A DNA stretch of 64,000 bases from Streptomyces sp. NBC_00370. GTDB taxonomy: Bacteria; Actinomycetota; Actinomycetes; Streptomycetales; Streptomycetaceae. How positions within the stretch are numbered: position 1 is the stretch's first letter; each line of letters starts with the position of its first letter. The DNA is taken from NCBI RefSeq assembly GCF_036084755.1, contig NZ_CP107968.1, forward strand, positions 6,890,001-6,954,000. The letters are read 5' to 3'. Shown here piece by piece: positions 8,856 through 16,018 of this stretch. Made by a program: the position numbers and the translations under genes. The notes under the pieces are model-generated. The model saw only the letters and a list, made by a program, of their open reading frames with translations. It was not told the origin of the DNA and ran no database searches.

Positions 8856-9857
8856 GTGACCGATCGACCGATCGCGGCCCTGGCCGTCGACCCGGCAGTG
8901 GCCGACCTGGTGTTGCCGGCGGATCTGCGTGAACGGCTCTCCCGCAGTGTGCGGTTGGCGCCGACGTCGCTGACAGGACCGCCGGGCGACCCGGCGGTCC
9001 GCGCCACGCTCGCCGAGACCGAGATCCTGCTCAGTGGCTGGGGCTGCCCCCGGCTCACCGCCGGGCTCCTGGCGCTCGCGCCCCGGCTGCGGGCCGTCGT
9101 GCACGCCGCGGGCAGTGTCAAGCCGGTGGTCAGCGACGCCCTCTGGGAGCGCGGCATCGTCGTCTCGTCGGCGGCGGACGCCAACGCGGGTCCCGTCGTG
9201 GCCTTCACCCTCGCGGCGATCACCTTCGGCGCGAAGCGGACCCTCAGCGCCGCCGCGGGCTACGGGAGCGGCTGGCCCTCGACCCAGGAGCGGGCCGGGG
9301 CCGACGGCAGGACCGTGGGCATCGTCGGAGCCTCCCGGATCGGCCGCCGCGTCATCGCCGCGCTGCGCGCCTCGGACGCCGGGTACCGGCTGCTGCTCAC
9401 CGACCCGTACGTCACCGACGCGGAAGCGGCCGCACTCGGTGTGGAGCGGGTCGACCTGGCCGAACTGTGCCGCGGGTCAAGCGTCGTGAGCGTGCACGCG
9501 CCGCAACTCCCCGAGACCGAGGGCATGGTGAGCGCCGAGATGCTGGCGCTGATACCGGACGGCGGCAGTGTCGTGAACACCGCGCGCGGCGCGCTCGTCG
9601 ACAACGAGGCGCTGGCCCGCGAATGCGCCTCAGGACGGCTCGACGCCTACCTCGACGTCACCCACCCGGAGCCGCTTCCGGCCGGACATCCGCTGCTCGC
9701 CCTGCCCAACGTGCTGGTGACCCCGCACATCGCCGGGGCGCAGGGCAGCGAGGTGCGCAGGCTCGGCGCCTACGCCGTCGCCGAGGTGGAGCGGTACTTC
9801 GCGGGAGAACCGCTCCGGGGCGGCCTGGGCAAGGCCGATATGCCCCGGCTGGCCTGA
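8856..9857 (+). CDS. D-2-hydroxyacid dehydrogenase (NAD-dependent)
   Basis: A 333-residue dehydrogenase of the D-isomer-specific 2-hydroxyacid family, cytoplasmic. The Rossmann motif is GIVGASRIGRRV (residues 155-166). The catalytic set is visible: Arg244 in NTARGALVD, Glu272 in THPEPLP and His291 in TPHIAGAQG. The family interconverts 2-keto and 2-hydroxy acids; the actual acid is unknown. The start is GTG 8856 after GAGAAGGA. It shares its promoter element with the alpha-mannoside ABC operon at 12434, so it probably belongs to the same sugar regulon, perhaps acting on a sugar-derived keto acid. It converges on the fusion-regulator gene across a hairpin. Confidence 0.88.
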   Translation: MTDRPIAALAVDPAVADLVLPADLRERLSRSVRLAPTSLTGPPGDPAVRATLAETEILLSGWGCPRLTAGLLALAPRLRAVVHAAGSVKPVVSDALWERGIVVSSAADANAGPVVAFTLAAITFGAKRTLSAAAGYGSGWPSTQERAGADGRTVGIVGASRIGRRVIAALRASDAGYRLLLTDPYVTDAEAAALGVERVDLAELCRGSSVVSVHAPQLPETEGMVSAEMLALIPDGGSVVNTARGALVDNEALARECASGRLDAYLDVTHPEPLPAGHPLLALPNVLVTPHIAGAQGSEVRRLGAYAVAEVERYFAGEPLRGGLGKADMPRLA

Positions 9858-9870
9858 GCCGGGACGTGCG

Positions 9871-9904
9871 GGTGGCTGACGGCGGCGCGGGGCCGTCAGC
9901 CACC
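9871..9904. terminator. 12-bp hairpin between convergent genes
   Basis: Perfect arms GGTGGCTGACGG (9871-9882) and CCGTCAGCCACC (9893-9904) with a 10-nt loop. It lies between the dehydrogenase stop and the leftward regulator, whose stop codon falls in the right arm; it could serve both directions. Confidence 0.7.
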
Positions 9905-12139
9905 GAACCGCGCGTGGGTGCGCAGCCGAGGCGCGAAGGTGGTGTGGAAGACGCTGGACGCCGCACCGACGGCCGCCGCCGCGTCGTTGAGCGTCGAGAA
10001 GGCGACCCGCACCTCGCGTACCCGCCGCGCCACGGGGAAGCGGTTCACGGCCGCCGAGATCTCCGACAGATACAGGTCCGCCACCTCCGGGGTCACCGCG
10101 GGACCGCCGACGATCAGCAGATCGGTGTCGTACAGGTCGGTCATCCCGACCGCGCCGCGCGCCACCACCCGCGCCACTTCCCGCACCGCGTCGACCGCGC
10201 GTGTGTCGCCGCCCGCGGCGGCGGCGCAGACGGCCTCGTACGCCCCGTCCCCCTCGACGACGAGTCCCGCGCCGGCTGCCTTCTCGATCACGGCCGAGAT
10301 GGGCGCGCACTCCGGGATCATCTGCGGGCCGCCCTCCGGGGTGAGCTTGCCGAGGGTGAGCGCGCACAGCTCGCCGAACTCGCCCGCGTTGCCTGACGAG
10401 CCACGGAAGATGTCGCCGTTCAGGAAGGCGCCACTGCCCGCGCCCGCACCCAGATACAGATAGACGAAGTCGCCGGCGCGCTCGGCCGCGCCGAGCCAGC
10501 GCTCACCGACGGCCGCAGCCGTGGCGTCCTTCTCCAGCAGTACCGGCAGCCCCAGTTCGCGGCTCAGCTCCGCGCGCAGCGGCACCTCGCCCCAGCCCTC
10601 GAAGAGCGGCGGATCGAGGATCAGCCCCGCGTTGACGTCGAGCGGGCCCGGCGCGGCGACCCCCACCCCGAGCAGGCTCGCGGTGACGGGCCGCACGGCC
10701 TCCACCGCTTCCGTGGCCATCCGGACCATCTGCGCGATGCACCACTCGGGGTCGCGGCGGCTCGTCAGCGCGAGCTGTCTGCGGTCCCGTACGCCACCGC
10801 ACAGGTCGACCACCACCTGCGTGATCATCTCCGGGTCGACATGGATCCCGATCGCACAGGCGGCGTCGGGGCGCAGCCGCAGCGGCACCCGTGGTTTGCC
10901 CTTGCCCGCCGAGCGGCGCGCGTCCTCGGTGAGGAATCCCGCGGTCAGCAGATTGCGGGTGATGCGGGAGACCGCCTGCGGGGTGAGCCCGGTCTGTTCG
11001 GCTATCTCCACCCGGCTGAGCGCGCCGGCGACCCGGATGGACTCGATCACCAGCTTCTCGTTGAACGAGCCGAGCGCCAACTGGTCGAAGGCGCGGTGCG
11101 CGACGCGCGTCGAGGGCGGCTGCGGATTGCCGTCGCCGGGGCGCTGCCAGAAGAACGGCTCGGTGGTGGCCGTGGCGGAGTACACCCGCGCGGACTCGGT
11201 CAGCGAGTCGAGGACCCGGCGCGCCTTGTGCGGATGGTGCAGCAGCTCCAGCTGGGCGATGACACCGACCGTCCCCGCCCAGCCCATGGACGCGCTCGGC
11301 CGCAGCCGGGCGATCCGGTCGGTGCCGAGCTGCCCGCCGTCGACCCCCCAGGCGATCACGGACAGGGCGCGGCCGGGGTACGTCTCCGCCAGCACCCGCA
11401 GCCGTTCGCCGACCGGTGGATGTCCGGCCGGAGCGACGGGAACCACACCGCCCCCGGATCCGCCGTCCCCGCCAACGCCAACGCCAACGCCAACGCCCCC
11501 GGCCCCGTCCGCCGGTTCGACGCCGCTCCGCCGGTGGATCTGGCGCAGTCCGACGGCCAGCGCCGCGTACCGCGACTGGCGCTCCTCCGCCCGCGCCGGC
11601 GGTGTGTGCCGCTGCCCCGCCCGGTCGCTCTCCGCGAGGACGACGACGGCCGCGCCGCCCGGCTGCGTCCACACGGCGAGCAGTTCGGGCCGGTGTGCGC
11701 CGAGCGGCGGGACCGTCGGCAGCTGTACGGGCCCGTCGAGGACGCCCTGCGACGTGGCCCAGCGGTGCCACACCCTGCTGAGCGCGGTGTGCGAAAGCCC
11801 GAGGTGGTCGGCGAGCGACCGGGCGGACCAGGTGTGCTGCGGCGCCGGCGGCCCCGCCAGTGTGGTCGCGATGACGTCCGCCTCGTCGATCCTCGGCGGA
11901 CGCCCACTGCGCGGCTGATGTTCGAGCCCGGCGATGCCGCGCGCCGCGTAACGGCGGCGCCAGGCGGTCACCGTGGGCCGGGACACGCCGAGCGCGCGGG
12001 CGCTGTCCGACACCGACACACCGGCGGCGGCGTCCCGCACTATGCGCACCCGCACGGATCTGTCCTCGCGTGCTTCCGCCCACGACCGCAGCTCGTCCAG
12101 CTCATCGGCGGTCAGGGAGAAGTCAGTTGCTCGATGCAT
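9896..12139 (-). CDS. IS630-transposase-like HTH domain fused to a ROK-family repressor
   Basis: A 747-residue protein. Residues about 12-80 form a transposase-type HTH (VSVSDSARALGVSRPTVTAWRRRY, then GLEHQPRSGRPPRI) and about 85-135 a second winged helix, as in IS630 transposases. Residues about 150-345 hold a degenerate stretch. LLAVWTQPGGAAVVVLAESD resembles the first strand of an IS630 DDE domain with the catalytic Asp lost, and a Val-Gly repeat follows. Residues 355-425 are a MarR-like ROK HTH (SRVEIAEQTGLTPQAVSRITRNLL) and 425-735 a ROK sensor domain. The ROK CxCGxxGCxE zinc motif and the catalytic GH are absent (GEFGELC), so kinase activity is unlikely. ATG 12139 follows GGATGGGG; an ATG at 12166 lacks a ribosome site. 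It probably controls the shared operators on both sides. Confidence 0.85.
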   Translation of the reverse strand: MHRATDFSLTADELDELRSWAEAREDRSVRVRIVRDAAAGVSVSDSARALGVSRPTVTAWRRRYAARGIAGLEHQPRSGRPPRIDEADVIATTLAGPPAPQHTWSARSLADHLGLSHTALSRVWHRWATSQGVLDGPVQLPTVPPLGAHRPELLAVWTQPGGAAVVVLAESDRAGQRHTPPARAEERQSRYAALAVGLRQIHRRSGVEPADGAGGVGVGVGVGGDGGSGGGVVPVAPAGHPPVGERLRVLAETYPGRALSVIAWGVDGGQLGTDRIARLRPSASMGWAGTVGVIAQLELLHHPHKARRVLDSLTESARVYSATATTEPFFWQRPGDGNPQPPSTRVAHRAFDQLALGSFNEKLVIESIRVAGALSRVEIAEQTGLTPQAVSRITRNLLTAGFLTEDARRSAGKGKPRVPLRLRPDAACAIGIHVDPEMITQVVVDLCGGVRDRRQLALTSRRDPEWCIAQMVRMATEAVEAVRPVTASLLGVGVAAPGPLDVNAGLILDPPLFEGWGEVPLRAELSRELGLPVLLEKDATAAAVGERWLGAAERAGDFVYLYLGAGAGSGAFLNGDIFRGSSGNAGEFGELCALTLGKLTPEGGPQMIPECAPISAVIEKAAGAGLVVEGDGAYEAVCAAAAGGDTRAVDAVREVARVVARGAVGMTDLYDTDLLIVGGPAVTPEVADLYLSEISAAVNRFPVARRVREVRVAFSTLNDAAAAVGAASSVFHTTFAPRLRTHARFGG
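11471..11494. repeat. Hexanucleotide tandem repeat (GCCAAC)4 inside the fusion-regulator gene
   Basis: Four exact GCCAAC units. Read on the coding (minus) strand they give a Val-Gly dipeptide repeat in the linker between the transposase-like and ROK halves. Slippage would change linker length by two residues without shifting the frame. Confidence 0.85.
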
Positions 12140-12170
12140 GGCCCCATCCAACAGGCGCGCCGTCATTTGT

Positions 12171-12182
12171 AAAAGTACTTAC
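12171..12182. promoter_or_regulatory. AAAAGTACTTAC element, copy 2
   Basis: Identical to 8668-8679; it ends 43 bp upstream of the regulator start and is preceded by TTTGT. The reverse-oriented core GTAAGTAC also appears at 26275-26282, upstream of the acyl-CoA ligase gene. Confidence 0.4.
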
Positions 12183-12341
12183 TGGCCGTCAGCCCGGCCG
12201 GGAGGCGCCTGCGCGCGGACCTGCGCCTCCTTCGGCGACACCGTACACCCCGGTGTCGGAATGCGCTTTCTACGATGGCACGGCAGGGTCCTGGCACGTT
12301 GAGCCGATGCGCTGCCCGGCAGGATTTACCTGTTCGAAGCA

Positions 12342-12368
12342 TTGACGTAAGGCAATCCATTGGATTTA
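12342..12368 (+). promoter_or_regulatory. Shared operator/promoter element, copy 2 (ABC operon promoter)
   Basis: TTGACG followed by the palindrome AATCCATTGGATT (12354-12366), differing from copy 1 only at one R position (A for G). It ends 65 bp before the permease ATG; TTTACA or the following CATAAT could be the -10. Confidence 0.78.
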
Positions 12369-12414
12369 CATAATCATCGCCGGCTTGGTGCTGCCCGGAG
12401 ACGCCCGTACCTTG

Positions 12415-12430
12415 ATGAAAGGGCTTTCAT
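12415..12430. promoter_or_regulatory. Inverted repeat covering the ribosome site of the first permease gene
   Basis: ATGAAAG and CTTTCAT are exact complements separated by GG. The Shine-Dalgarno-like AAAGGG lies inside, 4-19 nt before the ATG. It may be an operator, or an RNA hairpin (6-bp stem, GGGC loop) that masks the ribosome site. Confidence 0.5.
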
Positions 12431-12433
12431 GCT

Positions 12434-13414
12434 ATGACCACGCTCGATCAACCGGCCGCACGGCCGGAAGCGGCGGAGCCGCCGCCCACCGGGGAGGGCC
12501 GCACAGGGCGGCGCGACCCCCGGCGCAAGCGCGACATGGCGATGTTCTGGTTCCTCATACCGGGTGCGGTGGTGCTGCTCGTCTTCCACTACATACCGCT
12601 GCTCGGCAACGTCATCGCGTTCCAGAACTACCAGCCGTTCATCGGCATCATGCACAGCACGTGGTCAGGCTTCGACAACTTCAAGGTGCTGTTCAACGGC
12701 GACGCCGCCTTCGTCCACGCGTTGGTCAACACACTCGAACTGACCCTGATCCAGGTCGTGTTCGTCTTCCCGGCACCGATCCTGCTGGCCCTCGCGCTGA
12801 ACAGCCTGGTCAGTGAGCGGATCAAGAAGTGGGTGCAGAACGTCCTGTACCTGCCGCACTTCCTGTCCTGGGTCGTGGTGGTCTCGCTCTTCCAGCAGAT
12901 GCTGGGCAACGAAGGTCTGCTCAACCTGTTCCTGCGTGCCCACGAGATGGGCAGCTGGAACATCATCGGCAACCCCGAGCTGTTCAAGACACTGCTGACC
13001 TCCGAGGTCATCTGGAAGGACACCGGCTGGGGCACGATCCTCTTCCTCGCCGCGCTCTCCCGCGTCGACCAGAACCTGTACGAGGCGGCGGCGGTGGACG
13101 GCGCGAGCCGCTGGCGGCAGACCTGGCACGTCACACTGCCGGCCCTCAAGGGCCTGGTGATCCTGCTGCTCATCCTGCGGCTCGGCGACGCGCTGAGCGT
13201 CGGCTTCGAGCAGATCCTGCTCCAGCAGGGCGGTGTGGGTCTGGAGAACAGCGAAGTGCTCGACACGTACGTGTACAACAACGGCCTGATCGCGGGCCAG
13301 TGGGGCATCAGCGCGGCCGTCGGCCTGGTCAAGGGAGTCGTCGGCGTCGTGCTCGTCCTGGGCGCCAACAAGATCGCCCATTTCTTCGGCGAGGAAGGTG
13401 TGTACCGCTCATGA
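12434..13414 (+). CDS. Sugar ABC transporter permease, LplB type
   Basis: A 326-residue inner-membrane subunit of a carbohydrate importer. A basic, Pro-rich N-terminal tail (residues 1-35) leads into six predicted helices, the first being MFWFLIPGAVVLLVF. The cytoplasmic EAA loop is present as YEAAAVDGASRWRQTW, which contacts the ATPase. Its stop overlaps the next permease start (ATGA). The operon has two permeases and a binding protein but no ATPase gene. In streptomycetes a shared ATPase such as MsiK commonly energises such systems. The neighbouring GH38 and DUF2264 genes suggest uptake of mannosyl or related oligosaccharides. Confidence 0.92.
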   Translation: MTTLDQPAARPEAAEPPPTGEGRTGRRDPRRKRDMAMFWFLIPGAVVLLVFHYIPLLGNVIAFQNYQPFIGIMHSTWSGFDNFKVLFNGDAAFVHALVNTLELTLIQVVFVFPAPILLALALNSLVSERIKKWVQNVLYLPHFLSWVVVVSLFQQMLGNEGLLNLFLRAHEMGSWNIIGNPELFKTLLTSEVIWKDTGWGTILFLAALSRVDQNLYEAAAVDGASRWRQTWHVTLPALKGLVILLLILRLGDALSVGFEQILLQQGGVGLENSEVLDTYVYNNGLIAGQWGISAAVGLVKGVVGVVLVLGANKIAHFFGEEGVYRS

Positions 13415-14352
13415 CGACGCTGTCACCCACCCGGCCGGTGAGCCGCAGGCCGAAGCGCGCGTACAGCGCCATCCCGGGCGAGACCCCCGGCACCCCGCCG
13501 TGGCGCGCCTTCAAGTCGCTGATCCTGCTGATCTGCGTCGTGCTGGTGCTGCTGCCCTTCCTCGCCATCATCTCCACGTCGCTCGCCGACGCCAAGCAGG
13601 TCAACGCCGCCGGCGGCTACGTCCTGTGGCCCGACCACGCCTCGTTCGTCTCCTACCAGGCGCTGCTCCAGGGCGGTCTGGTCTCCAAGGCGATGCTGGT
13701 CAGTGTGGGCGTCACCGTCGTCGGCACGGCGCTGGCGCTGCTCTGCTCCATCACCCTGGCCTACGGGCTGAGCCGGCCCGGCAGCTTCGGCCACAAGCCC
13801 GTGCTGATGCTGCTGCTGATGTCGATGCTCTTCGCCCCCGGCATCATCCCCAGCTATCTGATGATCAAGCAGCTGCATCTGATCAACAGCTACTGGTCAC
13901 TGATCCTGCCCACCATGATCAACGGCTTCAACGTGATCGTGCTGCGGTCCTTCTTCATGAACCTGCCGAAGGAACTCATCGACGCGGCCCGTATCGACGG
14001 CGCCTCCGAACTGACCATCCTGCGCAGGATCGTGCTGCCGCTGTCCAAGGCGTCCGTCGCCGTGATCGGCCTGTTCTACGCGGTGACGTACTGGAACGCG
14101 TTCTTCAACGCGCTGCTCTACATCAACGACGCGTCGAAGTGGCCCATGCAGATGGTGCTCAGGACGTATGTCGTCAACAACTCCCAGCTCGGGGCGGGCG
14201 AGGTCGCGGCCGCCGCCGGTGCGCCGCTGCCCCCCACCCAGTCGCTCCAGGCGGCGATCCTCGTGCTCTCCATCGTGCCGATCGTGATCGTCTACCCCTT
14301 CCTGCAGCGGCACATGAACAAGGGCGTGATGGTCGGGGCGGTCAAGGGATGA
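13411..14352 (+). CDS. Sugar ABC transporter permease, YtcP/AraQ type
   Basis: A 313-residue second permease, forming the transmembrane dimer with the product of the preceding gene. Six helices are predicted, the first about LILLICVVLVLLPFLAII. The EAA motif appears as IDAARIDGASELTILRRIVLPL. The start is ATG 13411, overlapping the upstream stop by 4 nt; longer in-frame extensions are just read-through of the upstream gene region. It is followed 46 bp later by the binding-protein gene. The family moves oligosaccharides in Gram-positive bacteria. Confidence 0.92.
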   Translation: MTTLSPTRPVSRRPKRAYSAIPGETPGTPPWRAFKSLILLICVVLVLLPFLAIISTSLADAKQVNAAGGYVLWPDHASFVSYQALLQGGLVSKAMLVSVGVTVVGTALALLCSITLAYGLSRPGSFGHKPVLMLLLMSMLFAPGIIPSYLMIKQLHLINSYWSLILPTMINGFNVIVLRSFFMNLPKELIDAARIDGASELTILRRIVLPLSKASVAVIGLFYAVTYWNAFFNALLYINDASKWPMQMVLRTYVVNNSQLGAGEVAAAAGAPLPPTQSLQAAILVLSIVPIVIVYPFLQRHMNKGVMVGAVKG

Positions 14353-14398
14353 CCAGTCGCACTCCCACCCGTCCAGCACCACACGAGAGGAGACTGCC

Positions 14399-16018
14399 GT
14401 GAACTCGGCACTCAGCCGCCGGGGCTTCCTCACCGGAGTCGGCGGCGCGGCGGCGGGCCTGGCCCTGGCCGGCTGCGGGGACGGCATCAACATCCCCGCC
14501 GCGTCCAACGCGAAGGTGGAACTGCCCACGTACATTCCGTACAAGGGCGTGCCGACCTCGATGCCCAGCTCCAACGCCGGCATCACCCCCGGCTATCTGC
14601 ACTACCCGGCGAACCCGGTGAAGTCGCTGCCCGATGGGCCGCCCGCCAAGGGGCCCGGCATCGACATCATGACGCTGATCTTCAACCCGGTGCCCCCGCC
14701 CGCGGACCGCAACGTCATGTGGGACAAGCTCAACAAGTCCGTCGGCACCGAGCTGAACTACCAGATCACGCCGGTCGGCGACTACCCGAACAAGTTCGCC
14801 GTCACCATCGCGGGCGGTGACCTGCCGGACGCCATGCTGATGCTGCTGCAGAGCGCCTCACAGCGGCCGCAGATGCTGGCGGCACTGTTCCAGGACCTGA
14901 CCGAGCATCTGTCGGGCGACAACATCCGGGACTACCCCTACCTGGCGAACATCCCCACCGCCTCCTGGGCGCCCACCGTCAACAACGGCGGCATCTACGG
15001 GCTGCCGATGCCCCGCATGCTCTCCGGCGGGCCGATGTACACCCGGATGGATCTGCTCAAGGAGAAGGACCTCGACCCGAACCCCAAGAACTTCAAGGAG
15101 TTCATGCAGCTCTGCAAGGACCTCACGGAGCCCAAGAAGAGCCGCTACGCGCTCGGTGACCCCATCACGGCCTTCGACTTCGTGATGCAGATGCTGCACG
15201 GGCCCAACCAATGGGGGGTGAAGGACGGCAGGTTCACCTACTACTTCGAGACCGAAGAGGCCAAGCAGACGCTCGACGCGGTGCGCCGGCTCACCAAGGC
15301 CGGTGTCATGTACCCCGACGCCTACAGCGTCGTGGGCAAGGTCAAGGACTGGTTCGGCAACGGCCAGATCGCGCTGAACCCCGACGCGCCCGCCGCCTGG
15401 AACGACTTCTACACCACCTACGCCGCCGGCACCAAGGACTTCGAACTCGGCTACATGATGGCGCCCGGCTTCGACGGCGGTCCCGGTGTGCAGTGGCAGG
15501 GCTCGGCCAACTACGCCGTGCTCATCCTCAAGAAGGCGCCCAAGCAGCGGATCAAGCAGATCCTGCGCGCCATGAACGCGCTCGCCGCGCCGTTCGGCAC
15601 CGACGGATACCTGCTGCGCAAATACGGTGTCCAGGGCGACGACCACACCCTCCACGGGCCGGACCCGATCCTCACCCCCAAGGGCCAGTCCGAGGTCAAC
15701 CTGCCCACCATCTTCACCACCGACGCGCCGCAGGTGCTGTACTACCCGGCCAAGCCGGACATCGTCCCCGTGCAGTACGCGTTCCAGAAGGCCGCGATCC
15801 CGGTCCTGATGCCCAACCCGGCCGAACCGCTGTACTCGGCGACCAACGGCACCATCGGCGTCGCGCTCAAGACCGTCCTCGACGACCAGCGCAAGGGCAT
15901 CATGCAGGGCCGGCTGCCGGTCGGTCAGTGGGACGGCATCATGAAGAAATGGCGCAAGGACGCCGGGGACAAGATTCGCGCCGAATACGAGCAGGCTTGG
16001 GAGAACCTCCACCGATGA
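14399..16018 (+). CDS. Extracellular sugar-binding lipoprotein of the ABC importer (Tat-type signal)
   Basis: A 539-residue solute-binding protein from GTG 14399 after GAGAGGAG. The N-terminus carries a twin-arginine signal (SRRGFLTG, Arg7-Arg8) and a lipobox LAGC with Cys26 as the lipidated residue. It is therefore exported folded and anchored outside the membrane. Its length and sequence style match the large LplA-type binding proteins (about 500-560 aa) that pair with LplB/YtcP permeases for oligosaccharides. The stop overlaps the DUF2264 gene (ATGA). The ligand is not determinable; neighbours suggest a mannose-containing oligosaccharide. Confidence 0.92.
   Translation: MNSALSRRGFLTGVGGAAAGLALAGCGDGINIPAASNAKVELPTYIPYKGVPTSMPSSNAGITPGYLHYPANPVKSLPDGPPAKGPGIDIMTLIFNPVPPPADRNVMWDKLNKSVGTELNYQITPVGDYPNKFAVTIAGGDLPDAMLMLLQSASQRPQMLAALFQDLTEHLSGDNIRDYPYLANIPTASWAPTVNNGGIYGLPMPRMLSGGPMYTRMDLLKEKDLDPNPKNFKEFMQLCKDLTEPKKSRYALGDPITAFDFVMQMLHGPNQWGVKDGRFTYYFETEEAKQTLDAVRRLTKAGVMYPDAYSVVGKVKDWFGNGQIALNPDAPAAWNDFYTTYAAGTKDFELGYMMAPGFDGGPGVQWQGSANYAVLILKKAPKQRIKQILRAMNALAAPFGTDGYLLRKYGVQGDDHTLHGPDPILTPKGQSEVNLPTIFTTDAPQVLYYPAKPDIVPVQYAFQKAAIPVLMPNPAEPLYSATNGTIGVALKTVLDDQRKGIMQGRLPVGQWDGIMKKWRKDAGDKIRAEYEQAWENLHR

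Larger units (their letters stand above)
12140..12433. promoter_or_regulatory. Divergent control region of the fusion regulator and the alpha-mannoside ABC operon
   Basis: A 294-bp gene-free region. From left to right it holds the AAAAGTACTTAC element (12171), the operator/promoter element shared with the dehydrogenase promoter (12342), and a perfect inverted repeat over the ribosome site of the permease gene (12415). No further ORF is seen. Confidence 0.7.

Noticed and set aside
9896..12139. The possibility that the transposase-like and ROK parts are two genes or an IS insertion
   Set aside because: The frame is continuous with uniform codon use and no terminal inverted repeats or target duplication are visible, so a single fused gene is the simpler reading.
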